Shown one piece after another: positions 51,424-61,172 of a stretch of DNA of 64,000 bases; the first letter of the stretch is position 1; each line of letters starts with the position of its first letter. The notes under the pieces were generated by a model that was not told the DNA's origin, ran no database searches, and saw only the letters and a list, made by a program, of their open reading frames with translations. Source of the stretch: TMED14 sp003507115 (lineage in GTDB: Bacteria > Bacteroidota > Bacteroidia > Flavobacteriales > Schleiferiaceae). Made by a program: the position numbers and the translations under genes. The stretch is taken from the NCBI GenBank assembly GCA_943787925.1, contig CALSOH010000002.1, positions 620,001 through 684,000 on the forward strand, in the 5' to 3' direction.

Positions 51424-52668
51424 TTATTGATCTTCAAATTCTTTCTTCAGAACTGAACGAACTTCTTCGATGGTCTCCACCTCCAAATCGGCGCGGCGAG
51501 CCACGTCTTCGATTTCGGCGTTGAGGACACTCTTGGCGGTATCGTAGCCGCTCTTGCGGAGCTGCTCGATGACCCATCCTTCGATTTCGTCAGAGAATTC
51601 CAAGAGCTCGACATCTTCCTCGTGGACAATGTCCTCGCGGTACACATCTATCTCATATTCGGTCAAACGGCTCGCCAAACGGATGTTGTTTCCGCCCCGG
51701 CCAATGGCCAAGCTGACTTGGTCTGCAGGGAGATACACGTCGACGTGACGGCGCTCCTCATTCATGACCATGTTGCTGATCTTGGCGGGTGACAGAGCGC
51801 GCTGAATGAAGAGCTGCTGGTTGGTTGTGTAGTTGATGACGTCAATGTTCTCGCTGCGGAGTTCGCGGACGATGCCGTGAATACGTGACCCTTTCATGCC
51901 GACACAGGCGCCGACGGGATCGATGCGGTCGTCATAGGATTCCACCGCCACTTTGGCTTTTTCACCAGGGATTCGGACTACGCCTTTTACGGTGATGATG
52001 CCATCAAATACCTCGGGGATTTCGCTCTCGAACAACTTGGCCAAGAACATATCGGCTGTGCGGCTCAACAGAATGAAAGGCTTGGTACCTCGGATTTCGA
52101 CACTCTTCACGATGGCGCGAACGGTGTCTCCCTTGCGGAAAAAGTCTTTCTCGGGAATCATCTCATCCCGACGGAGAATCAATTCATTCTGGTGGTCATC
52201 ATAGATGATCAATTCGCGGTTGCGGACGTGGTGCACTTCCCCGGAGATGATTTCCCCTTCCATGCCCTTGTAACGCTTGAACAATTCCCCGCTGTCGTGC
52301 TCTTGGACCTTCTGAACGAGGGTTTGGCGAAAGGCCAAAATGAAGCGACGACCCAAATCCAACATTTTGATTTCTTCTGAAACTTCTTCGCCGACTTCAA
52401 AGTCTGGCTCAATTTTCAAGGCGACTGAAAGGGCAATTTGTTCGTTGTCGTCTTCGACCGCTCCATCTTCCACAATGGTGCGATTGCGCCAAATTTCCAA
52501 ATCCCCTTTATCGGGGTTGACAATGACGTCGAAGTTGTCGTCCGTGCCATACTTCTTGCGAAGCTGAACGCGAAAGGCCTCCTCAATGAAGGACATCAGG
52601 GTGACGCGGTCGATGTTCTTTTCATCTTTGAACTCGCCGAATGATTCGATGATGGCTAAGTTTTCCAT
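51424..52668 (-). CDS. nusA: Transcription termination/antitermination factor NusA
   Basis: An RNA-polymerase-binding factor for pausing and antitermination. It has 414 residues: the N-terminal domain (MENLAIIESFGEFKDEKNID), an S1 domain (about 130-200, GMEGEIISGEVHHVRNRELI), and two KH domains (AVESYDDRIDPVGACVGMKG; VYLPADQVSLAIGRGGNNIR). It ends with a short C-terminal segment (VETIEEVRSVLKKEFEDQ) that lacks the two long acidic repeats of the enterobacterial protein, as is usual in this phylum. rimP lies 14 bp upstream and infB 31 bp downstream, the standard operon. Confidence 0.97.
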   Translation of the reverse strand: MENLAIIESFGEFKDEKNIDRVTLMSFIEEAFRVQLRKKYGTDDNFDVIVNPDKGDLEIWRNRTIVEDGAVEDDNEQIALSVALKIEPDFEVGEEVSEEIKMLDLGRRFILAFRQTLVQKVQEHDSGELFKRYKGMEGEIISGEVHHVRNRELIIYDDHQNELILRRDEMIPEKDFFRKGDTVRAIVKSVEIRGTKPFILLSRTADMFLAKLFESEIPEVFDGIITVKGVVRIPGEKAKVAVESYDDRIDPVGACVGMKGSRIHGIVRELRSENIDVINYTTNQQLFIQRALSPAKISNMVMNEERRHVDVYLPADQVSLAIGRGGNNIRLASRLTEYEIDVYREDIVHEEDVELLEFSDEIEGWVIEQLRKSGYDTAKSVLNAEIEDVARRADLEVETIEEVRSVLKKEFEDQ

Positions 52669-52682
52669 GGTTTGGGAAAAAA

Positions 52683-53156
52683 TCAGAATTTGAAATCCAA
52701 TACAATTTTTGAAACATCCGAAAGGGCAAGGACCTCTCGTTTGTCTACTGTGATTTTCCCCTTGCCCGAGGGCTTGGGGACGCGCTCCGTCCAGCTTAGG
52801 GTGATTTGCTCCCCGTCATAAGACTCTAAAGTGCCTTTAAACGTCGTTCCTCCCTCAACCAGATTCACTTTGACTTCCCGACCCACATGCTTCGTAAACT
52901 GAGCGGGAACGCGAAAAGGAGTAAACATTCCTGGAGAGGATACTTCAATGGAATAATTTTCCGAATCTTCTCCCAATGCCCCTTCAATCGCTCGGCTCAA
53001 TTTCTTCAGCTGGTCGATGGAAATATGGCCTTCCAACATGTCCGCAAAGACCCGGATTTGGTTCTCCGCGTTCATGTTAAATTCCACCAAGAAAGCCCCG
53101 CAGGCTGCGAGTTCCTGATGTACCAGTGTTTCCAATTCCCCGTGCGTCATGGTCAT
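52683..53156 (-). CDS. rimP: Ribosome maturation factor RimP
   Basis: Needed for 30S subunit assembly. About 157 residues from the ATG at 53156 (MTMTHGELETLVHQELAACG); an ATG two codons later is equally possible, and the longer frame to 53225 crosses a terminator. The N-terminal domain (VEFNMNAENQIRVFADMLEG, then HISIDQLKKLSRAIEGALG), the SPGMFTPFRVPAQFTKHVGR signature and the C-terminal SH3-like domain (KGTLESYDGEQITLSW) are clear. It heads rimP-nusA-infB. A terminator sits only 20 bp upstream, so the promoter must overlap it or transcription must read through. Confidence 0.95.
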   Translation of the reverse strand: MTMTHGELETLVHQELAACGAFLVEFNMNAENQIRVFADMLEGHISIDQLKKLSRAIEGALGEDSENYSIEVSSPGMFTPFRVPAQFTKHVGREVKVNLVEGGTTFKGTLESYDGEQITLSWTERVPKPSGKGKITVDKREVLALSDVSKIVLDFKF

Positions 53157-53176
53157 CAAAAAGTTATGAGAACAAA

Positions 53177-53199
53177 AGAGGGGACTTGCGGTCCCCTCT
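53177..53199 (-). terminator. Intrinsic terminator of the TonB-dependent receptor gene
   Basis: AGAGGGGAC, loop of 5, GTCCCCTCT is a perfect 9-bp stem followed on the minus strand by TTTTGTTCT. It lies 64 bp past the receptor stop codon and just before rimP. Confidence 0.8.
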
Positions 53200-53262
53200 G
53201 TGTCGTGCTCACGAAGTTGCTGCAAAAGTACAAAATCTTCGCCAATTCTCCGCTATCTCCCT

Positions 53263-55218
53263 TTACCACTGATAGCTTAGTGTCATGGACCATTGTCTTC
53301 CGGGTTCCAAAACTCCTACTTGTTGGGCCAAACTCAAAGGGTGCGCATAGGCCGAATTGAACACATTCGTCACCCCGAAATGAATGGACGCCCCTGGAGC
53401 CCAAAGCCAGGATGCATCCACGTGCCAAAGCACATACCCCGGAAGGCGCTCGGTTCCCCAATAGAGTTGTTCACTGGGCGCCAAGTGTTCCTTGGCCAAA
53501 AAATATTCCCCAAAGAGCTCCAACGTCCAGGGTCGCCGGCGTTCCGACTGAGCGTAGCGGAAATTCATTCCCCATTTCGAGGGGGCTACACTCGGTAAAG
53601 CCTCCCCATTGGCACGCTGGCCATGGACCCAAGCATAGGTCAATTGGGCATGCCATGGCCCCTGATGGGTATGTACCAGCCACTCAGACCCCCACAATTG
53701 GGCGTCTCCCGAACCGTATTCATACAACCATTGGCCATTTTCCCACACCGGATTCAGGGCTATAAAGGAGGCATAGGATTGGGCAAAAAGCCCGCCGCTC
53801 CACTCCACCTTGGGGCCGTCAAAATGCCATTGGGCATCCGCATTCCAAACTTGTTCAGGCCCTAGATTGGGCTGGCCGCGCTCGATCCGAGCCGCACTAA
53901 TGTGGCGGCCATCTGCATACAGCTCTTCCCACTGGGGGGCCCGACTTCCGCGGCTCAGTCGTATTTGGCCGTGATGCTGGTCTGAAGCCCTAAACGCGGC
54001 CCGAAGCAACGCGCTCCAAACGGGATAGGTCCCCCACTCTCCCCGGAGGCCCGAAGAAAGTTCCCATGGTCCCGCCTGCGCTTCGGAATGTGCAAAGCCC
54101 GCGACAAAGGATTGGGAGCCGTCTGGATAAATGCGGTTCTCGCTTTCAGGAAGTTGGTTGATTTCCCGTCGAAACCCTTGAATCCCCGCCGTAAACGTTC
54201 GTTGCCACCTCTGATTTTGAGTTGAAGAGATCGGGCTGTGGGTCCACGTCGTGGTCGAATTCCACGTGCGAACAGAGAATCCCAAATGCGTTTCCTCCCC
54301 ATCGCCCTCCCGTCGGTAGGTGTCCTGAAATGCTTGGTGGCTGCGAATACGCGTTTGGCCGACCTGCCATTGGCTCTCAAGCGCGGCATAGAGTCCTTCA
54401 ATGGATTGCATGTGTTCCGTGTGCTCATCCGCCGTATCCACCGGGGTTAGCGGCCCCTCAGGAATCCCAAGCTGACGAGAGGTAGCGGTCAAGGCCAGTT
54501 TGTGCTGGCCTGGGGCCTGGGTCACTTCTCCCCAGGACCACAAGGCCCGCATAGCCGTCGTTTGTCCGCCGGAGCCATGCACCGTGTCTCCGCGGGCATC
54601 TTGGTATTCTGAGGTTCGAGCGCGGGATGCGCCCACATAATAGGGGCGAAGCCCTCCGCCTGCCCCATGATGGCTCGCTTGGAGCCCGCGAATCACTTGG
54701 CCTCCGTAAAGCTGAATTTCGGTGCGTTCGGTCGATCGCGGCCGGACATCCGTCAAATAAAGCACCCCGCTTAGAGCATCGGTACCCAAAGTCAATGTGT
54801 TCGGGCCCAGCATGATTTCGGCGTGGTCCACGCCGAGCAAGGGGAAATCAAGACCGTGGTCCGCGGCGCCCTGCAAGATTGTCGTACCTCGACCCTTGAA
54901 AAGCGGTTAGGACGCGATTTCCACCGAGTCCACGGAGTACAGGTTTGAGGCTTTGCCCTCCGGCGCTCGCCCATTGAATACTCGGGCTCTGGGCCGAAAT
55001 ACGGCGAATTTGGGTGGGGTCTCCTTGTTGGAACGGGCGTATGGCCGCAAAGGTGGCCGCCTCATTGGGGGCCAAAACCTCTTCCGAGGCACAGACATGA
55101 GCTTCGGTCAGCTCCATGAAAAAAAGGGGGTCCGGGAGGCTGTCCACGGTCCCAAAAGGCAAGCTGGTCAAGCCTGCCAATAAAGGAATAAGCATGAGTA
55201 CGTTGGTTTTAAGTTCAT
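53263..55218 (-). CDS. TonB-dependent receptor, coupled to a His/Cys-rich protein (frameshifts near the N-terminus)
   Basis: An outer-membrane receptor of about 650 residues. The start is the ATG at 55218, overlapping the upstream stop as ATGA. The plug reads RRISAQSPSIQWASAGGQSL, KPVLRGLGGNRVLTAFQG, then, in the next frame, GAADHGLDFPLLGVDHAEIM. The barrel runs to MTLSYQW with the terminal aromatic. One extra base at about 54868 separates plug from barrel. A net -1 (or +2) change at about 55205-55215 separates the start codon from the signal-peptide frame. The length is divisible by three overall, as these changes predict. The plug's G-L-G-G-N-R-V-L and D-H-G-L-D-F resemble zinc/copper-type receptors. 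Substrate is inferred as a metal from the partner gene. Confidence 0.82.
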
Positions 55219-55547
55219 CGTTGGTGGCCAAGCGGAAGGCCGCCGGGAGGGCCACGAACATGACGGAAAACCAAGGTGCCCTCAAACAGGTCGTTTGAAT
55301 GGCATGCTACCAAGGGGGTGACAACCACCGACCCTAGGTGTGGGCGAAGGATGTCCAACGTAAAAACATGAGCGAATGAGGGCCATGGGTGCGCCTGGCA
55401 ATGTGCCACTTGGGCATGCATATGGAGGCCGCCTTCCTCGCAGATTTCGGCGTGGTGATGGCAGCTGTGCTCCAAGGCATCTAAGGCCTGAATCCCCGTT
55501 GGAAGCAGGCTCGACAGGATGCACCACCAAATACCCAAAATTCGCAT
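55215..55547 (-). CDS. Exported His/Cys-rich protein, putative metal binder
   Basis: A 110-residue protein with a signal-like N-terminus (MRILGIWWCILSSLLPTGIQ). The mature part contains 13 histidines and several cysteines, clustered in EHSCHHHAEICEEGGLHMHA followed by HCQAHP. It ends with FRHVRGPPGGLPLGHQR. Small proteins of this sort, with a His/Cys cluster and a late GPP, precede TonB-dependent receptors in Bacteroidota; I recall families such as DUF6660 or HYC_CC_PP but cannot confirm membership. Its stop codon overlaps the receptor start (ATGA). Periplasmic handover or sensing of a metal for the receptor is the natural guess. Confidence 0.7.
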   Translation of the reverse strand: MRILGIWWCILSSLLPTGIQALDALEHSCHHHAEICEEGGLHMHAQVAHCQAHPWPSFAHVFTLDILRPHLGSVVVTPLVACHSNDLFEGTLVFRHVRGPPGGLPLGHQR

Positions 55548-55624
55548 GAGGCAAATTTAGGCCCTTTCGTTCAGTCAAGTGCCGCGTTAGCCGAGTTGAC
55601 CCCACGCTGTAGAATTTGGTTGTT

Positions 55625-55632
55625 TAATTTTG
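55625..55632 (+). promoter_or_regulatory. Bacteroidota -7 promoter element, T9SS cluster
   Basis: TAATTTTG matches TAnnTTTG and ends 17 bp before the ATG at 55650. A second, imperfect TAGAATTTG lies just upstream. Confidence 0.6.
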
Positions 55633-55649
55633 CCCTGCACACCCAGCCC

Positions 55650-58600
55650 ATGAAAAACACTCTGTCCATGCTCGCCGTTTTGGCTCTGCTCATCCTGGGG
55701 GGATCAACCCCAGCGAATGGCTGCACTACGCCCACTACAGTAGGGCTCGCCTCCCGCACCGCCACGAGCATCACCATTAGTTATTCCGCTACCGGCGCTT
55801 TTCACCAAATTGAATTTGGAACACTTGGGTTTGCGTTGGGCAATGGGCAGCGTTCGGCCTGGACGTCCAGTCCCACCTTTTTGGCCAGCAATCTAGAGCC
55901 CTCCACGGGCTATGATTTTTATGTTCGCGATAGCTGCACGGATGGTACCGTATCGAGCTGGACGCCCTATTACGCGACCAGCACATTGTGTGGAGTGGCC
56001 GAATTGCCTTGGTTTGAAAACTTCGATCAAGATCAAATGACCCCGCAACCGGCCTGGCCCTTGACAGGTCCCGGTAGCTGGCCCAACTGCTGGCCCAGAA
56101 GCCCGACCACGGGCTATGGCTGGGTCGTTAACCCTGTTCCTTTCCCGAACAACTTTACCGGACCAAATTCGGACCACTCCGGCCGGAGTCAATACGCCGT
56201 ATGCGATGTCATTGGCTTTACCGGCACCAACACGGATGCTACGCTGCGCACCCCGCAGATTTCGCTGGGGACGGTGAGTAGCCCAGAATTGAGCTTTTGG
56301 TACCACATGTTTGGTACCGGCATTGGAAGTCTTCAAGTTCAAGTGAAAGAGGCCGGCGCTTCCGGTCCATGGACGACCGTGAAGACGATAACCGGACAGC
56401 AACAAAGCTCGCAAGGGGCCGCTTGGACCAACGAGATTGTGTCTTTGACCGCCTGGGCCAACGATACCATTTTCATTCGCTTCAAAGCGGTCCGAAACAG
56501 CCAATTCACCCAATTTGCCGACATCGCCATTGACGACATTCACGTGCGTCAAGGATCGGGTTGTCCTGCCCCTGCAAACGTTCAGGTAGCAGGCGTCACC
56601 TCCTCCACCGCGACCCTTTCCTGGCTGGCGGGTGGGGGTACTTGGAGCCAAATCAGCTACGGTACAGGCACCGTATCGCCCGGCGGAGGGACAGTCGTGA
56701 CCGCCTCGGGCAATCCTGGTACGATCGCCGGTCTCAGCCCCAACACGACCTACCAAGCCTACGTGCGGGACAGCTGTTCCGTGGGTTCATCATCTACCTG
56801 GATTGGTCCAGTCAGTTTCACCACGGACTGCGTGCCCGTGTCAGCCCCCTACTTGGAAAACTTTGACGGCACCGCCTGGGCGCCAGGGGCTTGGGGCCAG
56901 CCTGGAACGATTCAAGGATGCTGGGACCGCGATGCGACAACGAACTACTTCTGGGCGCCAGGGCCTCCGGCTTTCCCGGCCTGGAATACGGGTCCTAGTG
57001 GCGACCATACCCCTACGGCGGGCGGTAAGTACATGTATACGGAAACCTCCACGTTTACCGCGGGCACGACTACCATTTTAACGAGTCCAGCGATTGATTT
57101 GGCTCCTTTGGACACCCCACAGCTCTCCTTCTGGTACCACATGTACGGGGCAGATATCTCAGGGTTGACCTTGGACATTTCAACTGGTACATCGTGGACC
57201 CCATTGTGGTCCATTTCGGGCCAACAGCAAACGTCCTCAACGGCCGCTTGGTTGGAAGCCATTGTGGACTTGAGTGCCTATGCCGACGATACCATCAAGC
57301 TTCGCTGGACGGGCAGTAAAACCACGGTATTGACCCAAACGGCCGACATCGCTTTGGACGACGTCAACGTATACGAAAAGCCCTCGTGCCCCAAGCCCTC
57401 GGGTCTAGCGGTAACGGGGAATACAGCCACCACGGTGACTTTATCGTGGTCCTCCACCGGCGTTGCCCCATGGCAAGTGGAATACGGTAGCCCGGGCTTC
57501 ACCCCGGGTAGCGGCACCGTGGTGACCGCAGCAACCAATCCTTTTACGGTGACGGGTCTAAATGGTTCAACGCCATATCAGTTCTACGTTCGGGATACCT
57601 GTGGTGTGAGTGGAACTAGTCAATGGGTCGGTCCTATCGGGGCGACCACCTTGTGTACCCAGGTTCCAGCCCCGTGGTCGGAAGACTTTAGCGGAACGGA
57701 TTGGGCACAGAGTTCGGGGGTTTGGAACGATCCGGGCGACATTGGATTGTGCTGGAACCGTTCGGACACCACGGGCTATTATTGGACCCCACGCACTGGC
57801 GCCACCCCTTGGCCCAACACCGGACCCAACAGCGGTGCGGGCGGCAGTGGTAAGTACCTCTACAGCAACGTGGGCGCCACGTCCCCTCTGAATACCAAAA
57901 TCACCACCCCGTGGATTGATTTGACCCCGGTGGATACCCCCGCCTTGTACTTCTGGAGCCACCTGTATGGCAGCAACATTACCAACTTAAAGGTTGAAAT
58001 CAACGACGGCAGCGGCTGGACCAATTTGTATACCGTCCTTCCAGGGGATCAAGCCGGAAAAGCCTCAGCATGGACGGAGAACATCATCAACTTGTATACG
58101 TACCGAGACGACACGGTGCGTTTCCGCTTCACCGCCAACCGAAGCAATGGCTGGTGGGCCATGATCGGTTTGGATGATCTTTCGGTTGCGCCAGCGCCGC
58201 CACCTACCTGCATTACCCCGTCAACACTGAGCGTGGCAAGCATTACCCCGACGGGAGCGACCATTAGTTTCTCCACCTCCAGCGGCTATTCTCAGTTGGC
58301 CATCGGGGCGACCGGCTTTACGCCCGGATTTGCGACGTTGACGAATCCCAACGCGACCTCGCCCACAGTGCTAACTGGCCTGACCTCCAGCACGTCGTAT
58401 GATGTGTACGTTCGAGATAGCTGCGGCCCCGGATTGGTTTCTGGCTGGAAAGGCCCCTTGACCTTCTCCACCCTGCCTTGCCCTGCCGTGACGGCCAACT
58501 TCAACTATAGCGGTTTGGTGTTGACGCGGATATTTAGCGCCCAAGGATCCACCACAGGAAATAGCTATGCATGGGACTTTGGCGATGGAACGGGCGGAAC

Positions 58601-59447
58601 CGGTAGCAGCAAGACCCATACCTACACATCCCCAGGCACCTACAACGTGACCCTGATCGTAACAAATAGCTGTGGATCTGCCGACACCCTCACCATCCCC
58701 ATCACGGTATGTGGGGTCTTGACAGCCAGCTATGCCAACATGGTAGCCGGGCTAAGTGCAGCCTTCACGGCCGGTGGCACGGGTGCATCAGGGTACTATT
58801 GGGAGTTTGGCGATGGTGCGACCGGTACGGGTCCAAATCCCGTGCACAGCTACGCCGCATCGGGCCTCTACACCGCGACGCTTCGCGCTTACAACGCCTG
58901 TGGAGACACGGCAAACTTTAGCTCCGTAATTGTCATTTGCAATCTCCCCACCGCCGAGTGGACAGCGAACATTCTCTGGTCCAATGGATCAGGCATGAAC
59001 GTCCAGTTTGACGCTGGTTTCTCCATTGGAGCGACGTCCTATACTTGGTACTTCGGCGACGGAACTCAGGGCCTAGGCAAGACACCGACGCACCTCTATG
59101 CCGTGGCCGGACTTTTCTACCAAGTGACCCTGGTCGTAGCAAATGATTGTGGGGGTTCGGATACACTCAGTAAGTCCTTGAGTACTGTGGGCATGGACGA
59201 TGCGGGCATTCCGCTCTATGGCCTCTGGCCCAATCCCGTGGCTCCGGGCGGTCGCCTGATGATTCAGGGCTTGCCTGCTGCGGCCTCCTTCCAAATCACG
59301 GATGCTCTGGGCCGAATCATGGACCACGCCGCCGCCGAACCTGCCGGAGACCGTGCCCTATGGCTTGAAATCCCCGCTCATTGGCCTGGAGGCGTCTACT
59401 TCCTTCGAACCGAAGAAACAACCCTGCGATTCGCTGTGACCCCATGA
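55650..59447 (+). CDS. Large T9SS-secreted protein with fibronectin-III, MAM-like and PKD domains
   Basis: About 1265 residues from the ATG at 55650 (MKNTLSMLAVLALLILGGST). Three cycles of a fibronectin-III-like domain (STATLSWLAGGGTWSQISYG type) and a MAM/jelly-roll domain (SPELSFWYHMFGTGIGSLQV; QTADIALDDVNVYEKPSC) occupy residues 25-860. A last fibronectin unit and three PKD-type domains follow (SYAWDFGDGTGGTGSSKTHT; YYWEFGDGATGTGPNPVHSY; YTWYFGDGTQGLGKTPTHLY). The C-terminus (LYGLWPNPVAPGGRLMIQGL ... PGGVYFLRTEETTLRF) is a T9SS sorting domain. It is probably a surface-attached adhesin or carbohydrate-contacting protein. Its stop overlaps the next start (ATGA), so two cargo proteins are made together. 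Confidence 0.9.
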   Translation: MKNTLSMLAVLALLILGGSTPANGCTTPTTVGLASRTATSITISYSATGAFHQIEFGTLGFALGNGQRSAWTSSPTFLASNLEPSTGYDFYVRDSCTDGTVSSWTPYYATSTLCGVAELPWFENFDQDQMTPQPAWPLTGPGSWPNCWPRSPTTGYGWVVNPVPFPNNFTGPNSDHSGRSQYAVCDVIGFTGTNTDATLRTPQISLGTVSSPELSFWYHMFGTGIGSLQVQVKEAGASGPWTTVKTITGQQQSSQGAAWTNEIVSLTAWANDTIFIRFKAVRNSQFTQFADIAIDDIHVRQGSGCPAPANVQVAGVTSSTATLSWLAGGGTWSQISYGTGTVSPGGGTVVTASGNPGTIAGLSPNTTYQAYVRDSCSVGSSSTWIGPVSFTTDCVPVSAPYLENFDGTAWAPGAWGQPGTIQGCWDRDATTNYFWAPGPPAFPAWNTGPSGDHTPTAGGKYMYTETSTFTAGTTTILTSPAIDLAPLDTPQLSFWYHMYGADISGLTLDISTGTSWTPLWSISGQQQTSSTAAWLEAIVDLSAYADDTIKLRWTGSKTTVLTQTADIALDDVNVYEKPSCPKPSGLAVTGNTATTVTLSWSSTGVAPWQVEYGSPGFTPGSGTVVTAATNPFTVTGLNGSTPYQFYVRDTCGVSGTSQWVGPIGATTLCTQVPAPWSEDFSGTDWAQSSGVWNDPGDIGLCWNRSDTTGYYWTPRTGATPWPNTGPNSGAGGSGKYLYSNVGATSPLNTKITTPWIDLTPVDTPALYFWSHLYGSNITNLKVEINDGSGWTNLYTVLPGDQAGKASAWTENIINLYTYRDDTVRFRFTANRSNGWWAMIGLDDLSVAPAPPPTCITPSTLSVASITPTGATISFSTSSGYSQLAIGATGFTPGFATLTNPNATSPTVLTGLTSSTSYDVYVRDSCGPGLVSGWKGPLTFSTLPCPAVTANFNYSGLVLTRIFSAQGSTTGNSYAWDFGDGTGGTGSSKTHTYTSPGTYNVTLIVTNSCGSADTLTIPITVCGVLTASYANMVAGLSAAFTAGGTGASGYYWEFGDGATGTGPNPVHSYAASGLYTATLRAYNACGDTANFSSVIVICNLPTAEWTANILWSNGSGMNVQFDAGFSIGATSYTWYFGDGTQGLGKTPTHLYAVAGLFYQVTLVVANDCGGSDTLSKSLSTVGMDDAGIPLYGLWPNPVAPGGRLMIQGLPAAASFQITDALGRIMDHAAAEPAGDRALWLEIPAHWPGGVYFLRTEETTLRFAVTP

Positions 59448-61135
59448 TGCGGCACATGCTAGCGACGCTGGCGGTTTGCGTAGGGCTATCGGGCTGGGCG
59501 CAGCCCACACTATTTGGCAGTGCCACGACCGTTTGGGACAGCAGCCGAGCCCCGCAGGCCACCATGGTTGGCCAGGATGCCCTCTACTTGGGTGCTTCCG
59601 GAGGCACTTCCGACGAGGGCGTCCTGGTGTCTTATTCAGCCAAACACAAGACGATCTACAACGAATCGGTCGGAAACTGGCGCCTAACGTTTCTGAATGC
59701 GCTCACCAGCCATAGTCCAGAATGGACGCTTGAATTTAACGGCCGGGCGCGCATCGACGCCATGAGTAGCCGGCCAGGGGGCGAGGCCCTCATTCAGCTC
59801 GGCTACTTTGACAGCCTAAACTACAAGGGGACAACGTACTTCCACGCTAACCAGTACCGCCAAGCCTTTCTCACCGTGCATGCCGGGGATACCGCTCCGC
59901 CCGACTTGCTCTGGGAGCAGCCAGATACCACTTCGGTCGCAATTTTAGCGCACAATGGCAACATCCTTATGGTCGGAAATTCTGGTTTTGGAGGGACCGT
60001 CCGCCTTCACGAAGTGAGTCCAAGTGGGATGATTGTTCGTTCCAAGACACTGCCCGGCTTTGGCTACATTTCGGAGCTGATGGAGCTGCCTGACGGCAGT
60101 TTGTTCATTGGCGGGGGTTGTCCCAGTTTTCAAGTAAGCGTCGATTCCATCAATGTCAGTCCGGGAGCGACGTACAACACGTATTTGGCTTGCTTGGCGC
60201 CAGACTGGACCGGGCGATGGATGCGCTACTGGGAAGATGTGAGCTGCCACAATGTGCATTTGGCCTATTCCGAGCACCCGCAGTGGGACGGCCCATACAT
60301 CTTTATGGCGGGTCCGAATTATCTCCCCTTCTCCATCGACAGCCTAAGCCATGCCGGCGCGAATACGAGCGGGGAGGATTTCTTCTTGATGGCCTTTGAC
60401 AAAGCGGGCCACGTGCATTGGATCGAAGAAATTCCGGGCAACCAGGGCTTCTCTCGGTTTGGGCTGCCCGCTCGGCATGCCCTCGTCGCGGAGGGGGAAA
60501 ACCTCTACCTACTAGGTCGTCACTACGGTACCGACATGTATTGGGGGACTGATACGGTGGGTTCCGGCTGGACCGTTGGAAGTGGGGCGTCGGTCCACCG
60601 TGCTGCCACGATGCTGCACTTTCACCTGCCGCCCAATGGACAAGGGGGTACTACCCCCCTGCCTAATCCGTATTTGTACCAAGCCATGGAGCTCCAAGCC
60701 TGGGGCCTTTTTGGCGATGCCTACCCCTCGGCCATGGTGGCGGGAAGCCCCTGGAGCTCCAACCACCCCATGGTCTATGTCTACCATTCAGACAGTTTGG
60801 GCGTGTCGGGCGGGGCCTTTCCCTATGAAACCCTGGTCTCCTCCAAAGCCAAAGCGGACGCCCTGATTCGTTTTGATCTCACCGTCAACATTGTCGTATG
60901 TGGCGTGCCCCTGCCTTGGCGGCTCTTCCCCAACCCGTCCTCCAACGAGGCGTGGATCACGTCCTTTGAGGGCGAGCGCCAGGTCCGAATTCTCGATGCC
61001 TATGGTCGGATGGTCTGGAAAGCCACCGGATGGGCGCCCATGGCCCTGCCTGCCGAATCCCTGCCCAGCGGCCTGTACTACGTGACCATGGACGATCTCT
61101 TCCATCCGACGCAGCCATGGATGGTGCAGCATTGA
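59444..61135 (+). CDS. T9SS-secreted protein of unknown function
   Basis: A 563-residue protein from the ATG at 59444, overlapping the preceding stop by 4 bp. A signal peptide (MMRHMLATLAVCVGLSGWAQ) is followed by a mature region of repeated beta-propeller-like strands (NGNILMVGNSGFGGTVRLHE, LMELPDGSLFIGGGCPSF, FFLMAFDKAGHVHWIEEIPG, NLYLLGRHYGTDMYWGTDTV), similar in form to Bacteroidota SBBP-type proteins. It ends with a type-A sorting domain (WRLFPNPSSNEAWITSFEGE ... LPSGLYYVTMDD). No catalytic motif is seen. The adjacent cargo gene and the GH13 gene suggest a surface complex. Confidence 0.82.
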   Translation: MMRHMLATLAVCVGLSGWAQPTLFGSATTVWDSSRAPQATMVGQDALYLGASGGTSDEGVLVSYSAKHKTIYNESVGNWRLTFLNALTSHSPEWTLEFNGRARIDAMSSRPGGEALIQLGYFDSLNYKGTTYFHANQYRQAFLTVHAGDTAPPDLLWEQPDTTSVAILAHNGNILMVGNSGFGGTVRLHEVSPSGMIVRSKTLPGFGYISELMELPDGSLFIGGGCPSFQVSVDSINVSPGATYNTYLACLAPDWTGRWMRYWEDVSCHNVHLAYSEHPQWDGPYIFMAGPNYLPFSIDSLSHAGANTSGEDFFLMAFDKAGHVHWIEEIPGNQGFSRFGLPARHALVAEGENLYLLGRHYGTDMYWGTDTVGSGWTVGSGASVHRAATMLHFHLPPNGQGGTTPLPNPYLYQAMELQAWGLFGDAYPSAMVAGSPWSSNHPMVYVYHSDSLGVSGGAFPYETLVSSKAKADALIRFDLTVNIVVCGVPLPWRLFPNPSSNEAWITSFEGERQVRILDAYGRMVWKATGWAPMALPAESLPSGLYYVTMDDLFHPTQPWMVQH

Positions 61136-61172
61136 GGGGGGTTCTGGTCTTCCACCCCCTACCTTTAGGCCC

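Noticed and set aside
61136..61160. Hairpin GGGGG...CCCCC between the T9SS protein gene and GH13
   Set aside because: The loop is long, the stem short and there is no T run. It is not convincing as a terminator.
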